From: Sarcocystis neurona
Lineage: Eukaryota; Apicomplexa; Conoidasida; Eucoccidiorida; Sarcocystidae
Length of the DNA stretch: 64,000 nucleotides
Direction: 5' to 3'
Assembly (NCBI GenBank): GCA_000727475.1
Contig: KL647297.1
Span: 3,365,080-3,429,079, forward strand
Shown: positions 34,471-45,962 of the stretch, in pieces
Numbering within the stretch: the first letter of the stretch is position 1
Layout: each line of letters begins with the position of its first letter
Program-made: the position numbers and the translations under genes
The notes under the pieces: model-generated
Database searches by the model: none
Seen by the model: the letters and a program-made list of their open reading frames with translations, nothing else
What the model was told of the DNA's origin: nothing

Positions 34471-34625
34471 TATACGGTTGAATGCATGCGCTGTGGCTTT
34501 GAGGAACTTGATTTTAGAAAAGAAAAGACCAGAGAAATAGAATATATCTGCGACAGAAAAGAAGGGTTTCGCTTGCTTCCATCTTGTAGACAAAGAAATG
34601 TACTACTAGCGCAAAGAGAAGAAAT

Positions 34626-35094
34626 ATGAACCATTTTGTCGTTATGAGAGCAGCAGTTGTACCAGCACACGTCAGAGCAGCTGCAGCAGCAAATGCAGCA
34701 GCGGCTGAGCAGGAACGTAGCACCAGCCATACGCCGACGAGCAGCAGCAGCACCGCAAATGCAGCAGCATATATAACAGCAGCAGCAGAATTCGAAGAAG
34801 CAGCAACAGCGCTGGCAGCAGCAGGAGCAGCAGTAACAGTAGCAGCCGCAGCTGGTGTGGAGCTAGAGAGCTGCGAAGTGGGAGCAACAGGATCTACAGC
34901 AACAGGAACCGAAACCCTAGCAGCAATTGCCCACTCGCTGCAGCAGCCACACCAGCAGAGCCGTAGCAGCAGCAGCAGCTGTAGCAGCAGCAGCCGTAGA
35001 AGCAGCAGCCGTAACAGCAACAGCAGCAGCCGTAGCAGCAACAGCAGCAGCCGCAGCAGCAGCAGCCGTTGCAGGAGCAACATCAGCACTGGCG
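34626..35094. other. CAG/GCA-rich segment open on both strands
   Basis: Plus: ATG 34626 opens an Ala-rich frame (AAAYITAAAEFEEAATALAA) that runs antisense into the T-protein last exon. Minus: an Ala/Val/Thr-rich frame that could be a further T-protein exon after a 35139 donor. Undecided. Confidence 0.3.
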
Positions 35095-35280
35095 TCAAGG
35101 GCGGTGGAAACAGCAAACCCTGTGTAGTATCCTTACACCTGGATAATTGTGCTGCACGAAAGGCAGCCGATGCACGTAGGCAGCAACGAGGCATCGGAAG
35201 CGTCTGCTGCGCAGCGCCCGACCGCGTCGTCTAGGGCTCCAGTGAGCCGGAACGGGGAGAGGAATGCTGATCAACAGCGG
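35095..35280 (-). CDS. GCVT: T-protein last exon: LPFVQHNY C-terminus
   Basis: A strong acceptor (CTGCTGGTGTTTCAG) opens [20 protein letters not shown], then a stretch ending [14 protein letters not shown]-proteins typically end G..L.V.VRG+...A.V..LPFVP.NYY, so this is the natural C-terminus. The frame stops at TGA 35097-35095, about 17 residues later. Alternatively the CCAG|GTGTAAGG donor at 35139 is used and a short further exon lies downstream. Confidence 0.75.
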   Translation of the reverse strand, partial: PLLISIPLPVPAHWSPRRRGRALRSRRFRCLVAAYVHRLPFVQHNYPGVRILHRVCCFHRP

Positions 35281-38200
35281 CTGAAACACCAGCAGAAGAG
35301 AAGCACAACAAGCGGCAGCAAGAGCAGCAGCACCAACAACAGCATCAGCACAAGCAACAACAGTAACCGCAGCAGGAGCAACAACAGCGACAGCAGCAAC
35401 TGCATCAACATCAGCAGCAGCAACAGGAGAAGCAGCAGCAGCAAAAGGAGACGCAGCAGCAGCAAAAGGAGACGCAGCAGCAACAGCAGCAGCAGCAGCA
35501 ACGGGGAAAGCAGCAACGGCAAAAGCAGCAGCAGCAACAGCTCCTTGCAGAAAATATATACATATACGATGCTGTATACGTGGATGTGTCTCTACATCTA
35601 AAGACACGTGTATATACATATACACATATATATGTATATATGTATATTGTAATCTAAAGAGACGTGTATGCAGATATGTGTATACTGCAGTACAGCTGCA
35701 AGTCTCTGACGTGCCTGTCCATGCTTGGCGAATTCCCGAAGAACAAGGCCCTGAGCAATTCTGCTGTTGAAGAAGGGACTCCACGTGCAGGACGTGATGC
35801 AGCCAATAGGCCGTCGGTGAGGATTCGAATAGATAATACAGCCCTCATGTGGAAAATAATGATCGGATGCTGCTGCTGTTGCTGCTGCTGCTGTTGTTGC
35901 TGCTGTTGCTGCCGCCCCTCCGGTGCATTCGTCTCTCTCGCTGGACCCTATTCCTCCTCCTGCTGTTCTCCCTGCGCCTGCTGCTGCTGTCGCAGCTGCT
36001 GTTGCTGCTCTTGCTGTTGCTGCTGCCGTTGCTGCTGCCGTTGCTGCCGCTGCTGCGTCTCTTGCATAAGCTTCAGGGCCGGTGCGCCTACGGTGTGGCC
36101 TCACTGCAACAGCAGTCACCTGCTGCATGTACCGGCTGGCACTGCTGCTGCAGTTCACAGCAGAATACCGTCCCCTGCCTCCTCGCATAACTAGGCCAGG
36201 ACCTTTTCCACGTGCGTCCGCTGTCGTTTCTTTGCCTGCTGCTGCTGCTCCAGCTTCTTCTCTTCCTGCTGGCGTCCCTTCTCCTTCTCCCGTTGCCGCT
36301 GCACTTCCTTTTCCTGCGTCGGATGCACCTGCTGCTGCTGTTCCTCCTGTTCCTGCTTCTTCTGGGCCTGCTCTTCTTGCTGCTGCCTCCCGTCCTGCTA
36401 GTACGTTTCGAACTGTGGGAAGGGTTGCCTTGTTATTTAATTCGCCTGCATGTGCTACTGACGCAGGTTCACCGTCGTCTTTTACCACCTCGCAGCCTTC
36501 ACGCCTGCGCTGCTCCTGCTTCCTCTTCGCCACCGCTCTCTGCTGTCGCTGCTCCTGCTCCTGCTGCTGCTCCCTCCGGGGATGCTGCTGCTGTTGCTGC
36601 TGCTGCTGCACCCGCCCTCGTAGCTGCTGCTGCTGCTGCAGCTGCTGCTGGCGCTGCTGCTGCTGCTGTTGCCAGAGTTTGACAGCAGCAAGTCTTTGAC
36701 GAGAGCCCAGGACAATTCCTACGCGCTGCACCTTACTTCCTGCTGCTACATGCCGCTGCACTGCAGCATAAGACAGCAGTAGCCTCCGTCGCACTTTATA
36801 TAGCGACAAGAGACAGCAGAGAGACGCGTGCGCGACCGTGTGCTGCGTCTGTATGTCTACACCCATGATGGGGAGCCCTGCTTCCATTCGAAGCATATTC
36901 AACGCGTGAAGTGTGCCTACAGCAGCAGGAAGACGACCAAGTGAAGAGGCGGGAAGTGAAGAAGAGGAAGAAAAGGAAGAAGGAGAATCAGAAGAAGACG
37001 TGAAGAGCGAAGAGGAAGATGCAGGCGAGGAACAGGAGGATGGGAAGGCAGCAGCTGCCGCGTCAGCGGGAAGGGCGCTAGGCGAGGAGGCAACAGCAAC
37101 AGCAGGTGAAGGAGAGGCGGCAGCTGCAGCGGCAGCTGAAGGAAGGGCAGCAGCAGCGGAACCACGAACGGACGGAGAACCAGCAGCTGCGGCGGCAGCG
37201 GGAAACGAATAGGGCGCAGCAGGAGCAACAGGAGCAGCAGCGGAAGAACACGCTGCAGCAGGAGCCACAGCAGGAGCGGAAGGTGACACTGCAACAGGAG
37301 CAGCAACAGCAGCTGCAGTGGAAGGAGACGCTGCAGCAGGAGTGGCAGCGGCAAAGACGTTTGTCGTCTTCAAGTCCCTTTGGAGCGCGGCGCTTCGCTC
37401 ACGTGGGTTGCCTCCTGTCGAAATGCTGCTGCTACGCATCCGGCTGCTGCTGTACGTGTGGGGTCTGCCGCACGCAGTTGCTGACGGACGTCTACATGAA
37501 AGACTATTAGCTGTTTGACGCAGAACAGAAAGGTCTGCTACGTCCTGCATTTGCTCCTGCTGTTTCTGTTTCTGCTGTCGCTCCTGGTGCGGAGTCCCGT
37601 CGTCTCCTCCTTCGTCGGAGGACTCATGTGCAGAGGAAGAAAAGCGGTCCTTCTGTGTCACTCCCTTCTCGGAAAAACTGCATGCGTTCGTGTCTCCGTC
37701 CACGAGACTGCTGCTGGTGCAAGTAACGCCTTCCCCGTCGCTCAAGCAGCTTCTGCTGCCCCTCCTGCTGCAACTGCTGTCTTGAGTATGGCTACTGATA
37801 CTGCTGTTCATCTTCTTCCTACTGCAGTTGCTGCTGCTCTTCGTGCTGCTGCTCCTGGTGATGCTGTTCCTGCTGCCGCTGTTGCTGTTGTCGCTGCCGC
37901 TGCTGTCGCTACTGCCCCTGCTGTCGCTACTGCTGCTGCTGGTAGTCATGTTGCGGTCGTTGTCGCTGCTGCTGCTCCTGCTGCTGTCACTGCTGCTGCT
38001 GCTTCTTGCTGTGCTGCTGTCACTGCTGCTGCTGCTTGCTGTGCTGCTGTTGCTGTCGCTGCTGCTGGTGCTGTTCGTCACGTTTCTGCTGTTGTCGCTG
38101 CTGCTGACGCTTCTTTTTCTTCCTTCTCCTTCTTTTCTGTGGTAGCTGCAGTTCGACGGAAGGGGACAACATCTGACAGCGTCCTCCTTTGGGTGTCTGG

Positions 38201-41200
38201 GCAGCAGGAGTCTGCAGCAGCACGGCACCACGTTCGCAAGCAAACACCACAGCAGCAGCAGCATCAAGCAACAAGACAAGAAGAACAGCAAGAACAAGGA
38301 GAAGGGCACGAAGACGACGGAAAGACAGACGAAGGCGAAGACGAAGAAGAAGAAGAAATCCCCCTCTTTCCTGGGCAGAGACGCATTAAAAGACACAGAG
38401 CCGCTAGCCGAAGAAGAGGAGAGGAGACCGGCAGAAAGGCCCGGGTCACGAGAAAGAGACAGAGATATACCCCCTTCTTCCGGGCCCTTTTTCTAGAGAT
38501 ATACTCCGTTCTTTCTGGCCCTTCTCTAGAGATCTACTCCGTTCTTCCGGGCCCCTAGGAGTTGCAGCAGGACTTCAAGTAGGAGCAGCAAACTCCTCTG
38601 TTCGCCGTGGGAGTCACAGGAGTCGTCGAGGAGTACGAACACGAGCAGTTGTCCCAGGAGGAGCAGCAGCAGCAACAGGAGGGGCAGGAAGTATGAAGCA
38701 CTCGTCCTTGTCGGTGTCTAGCAGTGTTGTAGTCGTTGTCTTCTAGTAGGAATAGCAAGAGTAGTAGGAGCGCTAGTCCTCCAGCAGCAGCAGTAGTGCT
38801 AGTAAGCTGAGCTCCCTAGAAGTAGTAGTACCTTTCCCAGGAGTGCTAATTGAAGGAAAAGCAGCAGTAGAGGTAATAGTACTCTCCCAGGAGAAGTAAT
38901 ACTACTAGTAGCAGCAGTAGTAAGACGAGAGCAAGAAGCAGTCCCATATACCAGGAGTAGGAGGGGATGAAGTAGTCTCATCTACTCGGAGTTGCTGTTG
39001 TCTACGAGTAGCAGGAAACGTATCAGAAGCAGCAGTAGCAGCAGTCGTAGGAAGCGCGGGAGTCGCACACGCGGGCAGTAGTAGAAGTGGAAGTTGTCTA
39101 CGCCTCGTCATACGAGTCGTAGTAATCGCAGGACCACGAACTCTCTGCGAAAAGCAGGAGTCGTCGTAATACAGAGGAGCCGTCATAATATACTACCATG
39201 CGTTGTAGCAGCAGCAGTGCCACGAGTACTGCAAGTCGTACGAAAAGCAGGAGTACTACAGCAGCAGAGTGTATATATATCTCTACACGAGAAGGTGGAG
39301 GAGGGAAAGCAGGCAGCAACATCGACAGCAGTAGTAGTAGTAGTGAGCAGCAATGATATATAACTGTCTGTATAGGAGAACAAACAGTAGTAGTGCGAGT
39401 CATCGTCGTCGTCGTAGTAGCAGTAGTATTAGTATTAGTACGAGTCGTCTACGAAGATAGATGTACTACATAAGCAGCAGTATATCTGTATGGGAGGAGG
39501 AGAAGCAGTAGTAGGGCGAGCCGCACGAGTAGAAGTACTCGACCAGCAGTGGCATGCGTATAAGAGAAGAAGCAGCACTAATACAAGTCGTAGTGAGGGC
39601 AGTGGTAGCAGCACTACAGGAGCAGCAATGGCATATATGTCTGTGTAGGAGGACAAGGAGTCCTAGTAGTAGCACTACCAGTAGCAGTAGTAGTAGTAGT
39701 AGTACAGGTTGTATACGAGTAGCAGGGGTAGGCGTATTAAAGGGGCAGAATATAAGTCTAGAGGGACAAGGAAAACAAGAAGTAATCTCCTCGTTGCAGC
39801 GGAGAGCATCTGCACCGTCTGGTTGACCGGCTGCCTTCTGCAGCGTGTGGCTGCCCGGCTTCCTGCCTTCTGCAGCATGTGGCTGCCCGGCTGCCTGCCT
39901 TCTGCAGCGTCTGGCTGCCCGGCTGCCTTCTCTTGGCGATAGACGTCTCTCTCTCCGTCTCTCGCTGCCCCTACCCCTTTGCTTACATACGAGTCCATAT
40001 AAAGACGTGACGACTGCAGCAGTTTTGAGAATGGCTGACCACACTTGTCCACAAAAAGGGGAGAAAGTGAATAGAACCTTGCTGTTTATGTCCCACACAT
40101 ACACACACATATAGGTGACTCTCAGCAGAGAATCCTATATTATGTGAAGAAGTAGTAGTAGGGGGACTCTCCTCGAGATGCGTACAGATACACATATATA
40201 TATATATATATTTTTACACGTGTGCTCTTGGGCAGGCAGACCGAGACATTCAGGGATGACGCAGACGCTTCTCTCATATAGAAGAAAAAACTGCGCTACT
40301 CCCACGTATTAACTACACAGGTGGATATATGAGCAAGCATGCACGAAGGCAGGGACACGCCGCGAACAACACAGAAGTCTAGACACAAGTACCCAAAGAG
40401 AAAAGAGAGAAAGGAAAAAAACCACCTGCTGCTCTAAACTTCCTTCTCTCTGCTGCTCTCGCATATATATATATATACATATATATGAATTTGTATGTAA
40501 AGGCACACAAATAGATAGACGCATGCGTGTACGCACACATGCGTACGCCACCCTACATATATACATATTTGTATATAGTCGTGAACGTAATATGTATGCG
40601 AGTGTGTGTGTTGAAGGATTTTTACCGGAGAAATGAAAGAGCAGCAGCAGTTGAGTCGAAGCAAAATTCGACACCGTCCTCTCCCGTCATACCGGCTCGT
40701 ACACAGGGGACAACCCAGCGTCTGCAAGGGGAGGAGCACGAGCAGCAGGAAGGCGCCGGGAATGCGGTGGGATAGCGCACGCTACAGCAGCAGCAGGAGC
40801 AGCCGCAAAAGCAGCAGCACCAGAGGCGCTACGCGTCCCAGAAGCGGACGCCCTCCCAGGAGCACAAGCAGCAGCCGCAACAGCAACAGGAACTGCAGCA
40901 GCTGGACGAGCAGGAACAGCAGCAGCAGAAGCTGTCACAGCAACAAGAGCAGCCACTGCAGCAAAAGGAGCAACAGCAGCAGGAGAAGCAAGAGCAGTCA
41001 CAGCAGCAAGAGCAGCCACTGCAGCACGAGGAGCAAGAACAGCAGGAGCAGCAAGAGCAGTCATTGCAGCAGGAGGAGTAAGAGCAGCAGGCGCAGGAAC
41101 AGCAGCAACACCAGGAGGAGCACCCACAGCTGCAAGAGCAGCAACGACCACTGCACCACAAAAAGGCGCACACGCAAACAGCAGCAGTGGCTACAGCAGC

Positions 41201-44200
41201 AGTCCAAGTGGAACATCCGCAGATGCGCCCAGTAGCAAGGTTCGAGTGTGTGGCAATTAAAGGGCAGCTGCCGCAGTAGCAGGAACAGTAGCTAGGGCAA
41301 AGGAGGATGAGTGCCACAGCCCCAGGAGAAGCCGTTGCGGATGCGTCATCAGCAGAAGCAGCAGAGCAGCAGACGAAGAGCAGCTGCAGAGTCCCCAGCA
41401 GTAGCAGGCGGGACAGCAGCAGACGGAGCAGCAGCAGCAGCAGCAAAAGGAGCAGTAATGTGGATTTCTGTTTCTGGCTGAACTTCCCCACCTTGGCGGC
41501 TGTCGTGCTGCAGCTCCAGCAGAAGGAGAATCAGCAGCAGGAGCAGATACCGTCATTTCGAGTTCAAACGCAGACATGTAGGGCAGGGACAGCAACTGCT
41601 CCGCACGCATTGGCTTTCCCCACGCGCTTCGCAACTGCAACACCACCCTCTCCTTCCTGCCGCTACTGCGACTGTCGATGCTGTCGCCTCTGCTGCTGCT
41701 CTCCTTGCCGTTGTTGCTGTCTTTGCTGCTGCTCCTGCCGCTGCCGTCGCTGCTGTGGCTGCTGTCGCTGCTGCGCCTGCTGCAGCTGCTGTCGTCCCTG
41801 AGTGCCGTCTACAACAGCAGCAGCAACACACAAACCCACCGTTGCTCAAATAGAGGCGGGACTGCATATACAGAAAGGTATGTATGTACGCACCAGCACG
41901 AGCGTAAATATATATCTCCCCACATATACATATGTGTGTACTGGGCGAGCCGCGTGAGAGCCTGCGCTGTGTTTTTGTACCTACACAGGCTAGCCAATAT
42001 CCACCTGACTTCATAGGTGTAACCTAGATACAGGCGGAAGAAAAAATACTCTTTTAAGGAAATAAAAGTCATACAGTCATGCGTCACCTGTAGGAATGCC
42101 TACGTGCATGCGGATGGAAGTGACAGCGTCGACAAAAAAGTGGGCCGCCGAGGCAGAGGCGCACCTGCGCGCAGCGTCACGCCGCGTGCTAATCCGTCAC
42201 AGCGGGAGCAAACAAGTGCAGTGGGTGAGAGCCCCTAGAGCAGCAGCTAGGTAGCGGGAGCAGCAACAAGGCAGCAGGAGCAGGAAGGCAGCAGCGAGAA
42301 GCAGCAAGGCAGCAGACGCAGCAGCAGCAAGTCAGCAGTAGTAGCAGCAAGGGAGCAGCAGCAGCAGCAGCAAAGCAGCAGGAGCAGGAGCAGCACGGCA
42401 GCAGCAGCAGCGGCACGGGAAGAGCAGGAGCAGCAAGGCAGCAGAAGCAGCAGCACGGGAAGAGCAGCAGCAGCAGCAAGGCAGCAGCAGCAGCGAGGCA
42501 GCAGCAGCAGCAGCGAGGCAGCAGCAGCAGCAGCGAGGCAGCAGCAGCAGCAGCGAAGCAGCAGCAGGAAGGCAACAGGAGCAGCAGCGGGATCCTTGGG
42601 AGGCGCGTGCGCGCACCAATGGAAGCCGCAGGTAGTGGTGCGGCGAAGCGGTGCAGCAACGTTCGCGCGCAGCTGCAGCAGTAGTACAAGCGGAGGGAGG
42701 AGGGGCAGCTGCAGTAGCAGCAGAGAATAGCGGGGAGGCGAGAAGCCAGAAAGGTGCAGAGATGGCAAAGTTGAAGGGCAGAAAAAAGACAGTGAACTGT
42801 GGAGAAGATCACAGAAAGTATGAAGAAGAAGAGGAAGAGAAATAGGAGAGGAAGAAGAGGTAGAAGAGAAGGAAGAAGAAGGTAAAAGAATTACCGAGTG
42901 ATCTGAGCTCCTTGTGGTGATAATTCGATGTAGCAGTGTAGGAAGGGAAAGCGGCCCCTGCAGGGAGATGACGCTCGCATGCGGTGGAGCTGCAGAGAGA
43001 TGCACGTCCAGCCCTCCCTGTCTGCAGACGAGCAGCACCAGCAGCAAAGAGAAAGAAGAGCAGCAGCAGTAGCAGCAAAGAGAATGAAGAGCAGCAGCAG
43101 CAAGGAGAAGGACGAGCAGCAGCAGCAGCAAAGAGAAAGAAGACCAGCAGCACTAGTAGTAGGGGAGAGAAGCACGAGCAGCAGCAGCAAAGAGAACGAA
43201 GACCAGCAGCAGCAGCAAAGAGAAGGAAGAGCAGCAGCAGCAGCAAAGAGAAGGAAGAGCAGCAGCAGCAGGTGGAAAGAGAAAGACGAGCAGCAGCAGC
43301 AGCAAGAGCACCGAGGAGAGAGGGGGAGACGAAAGTGCGTCGGAGAAGAATAAGAAGATAAGGAAAAGAGAAACATGACCCCAACAAACGTATTTATATC
43401 TGTCTTCAATATATACATATAACACATATGTCGCGCCACAGCAATATACCCAAGAAATCTCTAACAGCGGCACAAATATGGAGAGAGAAAGTGTCCCAAG
43501 AACTAACAAGAAGATGTCTACATACACACAAATACACATCAACATATTAATACGTATGTGTGTATGCTTTTACGTTCTCATATAGATGTGCATAAATAAA
43601 AACACACATATACGTATATAGAGACAGGGTCACACATACACATCCGTATGTATACACATGCATATGTACATATATATATATATTTGTATGTATATGAAGA
43701 TGCCGGAACTACGTGTCATATGAAATGAACACGACGTGGCTACTGTGGAAAGACGCACAGAGGTTTTACCGGAGGTGGATGGTCCATCCATCAACTGCCC
43801 AGTTATACCTACACACATCTCCATATTCATTTACACACGTTCATTTACATACATATCTATACAGAGAAAGAGAAAGAGCAAAAGAGACACACAGAAAGAA
43901 ACAACGAGTATATATATATGTAGATACAGATATATACATATATGTACAGATAGATATAGATAGAGATACATGAGTTATGTTTGCATGTGTACCAGCATAT
44001 TCTTCATTACATATATATATATATATATATAAATACTATAAAAATATATATATATATATATGTGATGAAGTATAGTGGGCGATACACATACCCCTAGGTA
44101 GATAAATATATAAATATACGTGTGCACATGAATATATATATATACATATATATGTACAGATCACTCTTTCATTCTCTCTATATATAGATACTTATAGATA

Positions 44201-45928
44201 GATGTGTATGTATACGTGATGAAGTAGACGCGGGTATACACATTCGTGGGTAGATAAATACATTAAAATACATGTAAATATATATATATATATATATGTA
44301 TACGGATCTCTCTCTCCCTGCCTATACATATATATATATGTATTAGACATGTTGCCATATGCACATACGAATGCTTAGAAAATTATACGTGTTCCATCCG
44401 TTCACGCACACATACACATATACATCAATTACATACCTATACATTTTATATATATAAGGTATAACACATATATGTATATATAGTTTATGGAGTGCGTGAC
44501 ACGTACCTGCAGTAGTTAAGAAAATGAGAAACATATTCGAAAGTATGTGCAGGGGCAGCACCAGAAGTCCACAGATAAAACGTGTCTCTACATTTTGCTG
44601 CGTAGCAATCTTCTAGGATGAGTCCTCGAGAATCAAGAAGCAGGGCGTACTGCACGTCCCCCACCTACAAAACAAGGGAAAGAAAAAGTTTAGCAGAAGT
44701 AACAGCAGGAACGTCAGCAGCAGGTCCTAGTTGCTATTGGACGAGACAGGAGCAGCTGGTGTGGCACTGGACTGCAACAGCAACAGGAGAAGAAGAAGAG
44801 AGTTGCAGCAGCAGCAGCAGCAAGCGGCCGTGGACGGCAAGCAGGAGAGCAGCAAAAGAAGTGGAGGTTGAGGAGGAGGAGGAGGAGGGGGAAAAGCAGC
44901 CGCACCAGGAGGAGGAGGCAGCAGCCGTCTAGAAAGCAGCAGTGGCATATACATCAACAATAACGGCACGTACGATAAGAGAAGCTGCACCCGCAGCAAT
45001 TGGCAACACCTACCAACAAACAAAAGAGCAGCAGCAGCAGATGCAGCAGTAACACCGGATGGCGGAACAGCAGGGTAATAGTGGCAGCGCGCATTTGATA
45101 AGAGGCAACCACCTTCCACCAACTCACAGCGGCAACAAGAATCGGCAGCAGTGGCGTCCCACCACCAGCAGCAGCAGTCGCAGCAGCAGTAGCGTGCCAC
45201 CAGCCGCAGCAGCAGTAGCAGCAGCAGTGGTGTCCCACCAGCCGCAGCAGCAGCAGCAGCAGTAGTGCCCCACAGCCGCAGCAGCAGGAGCAGCAGCAGC
45301 AGCAACTCATGGGAGTCCTTGTAGCAGCAGTAACGCGAAAGTGAATCATCAGCAGCAACAAGGCCGCCACGTCCGAGTAGCGCAGCAGCAGCAGCAGCAG
45401 AAAAAGAAGAAATGCACTGCGCGGCAGCAGAGGAGAAAGAGGAGCCCGGAACAGCTAGATCCGCGAGGCCCCAGAAATGCGATTGCGAACGTCCGAAGAA
45501 GGAAGCATCACCGCAGCAGCAGGAAAGCCAGAAGATGGGAGGACAGCAGCACAAAAGAAGAAGAGATACAGGAGAACGCCGAAGTCGACGAATGGAGACC
45601 CTGCAACAGAGACAAGATGCATCACATAGTGGATTTGATATGATTTATCGATAGATCTCCTATTTCTCCTTTAACGAACAAAAATGTAAGTCGAGAATGA
45701 ATTTCCGGTGAGACAATTCAAATATTCAATGGCAGAAACAAACACCTAGTCGTACATCCATGTACAGGTACAAGAAACTACTTCTCCCCCTCTCAATCTA
45801 TATACACATACGTATATATACGCGTACATGTACACACTAGAGACTATCTCTTTCTCTCTATACATATGTATATATATATGTATATAAATACACATACATA
45901 TATATGTATGTGTACACACTACAGACTA

Positions 45929-45962
<34 letters not shown>

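Noticed and set aside
34905..34925. Telomere-type AAACCCTA repeat
   Set aside because: A single occurrence (GAAACCCTAG) only; no tandem telomere repeats anywhere in the window.
35000..35234. 3' end of a plus-strand Ala/Ser-rich gene starting at 34626
   Set aside because: It overlaps antisense the T-protein C-terminus, which has clear homology and splice support. The upstream part (34626-35000) is left undecided.
42400..43330. CRISPR-like array from regularly spaced 27-33-bp CAG units
   Set aside because: The units are direct microsatellite variation without unique spacers, in a eukaryotic intron.
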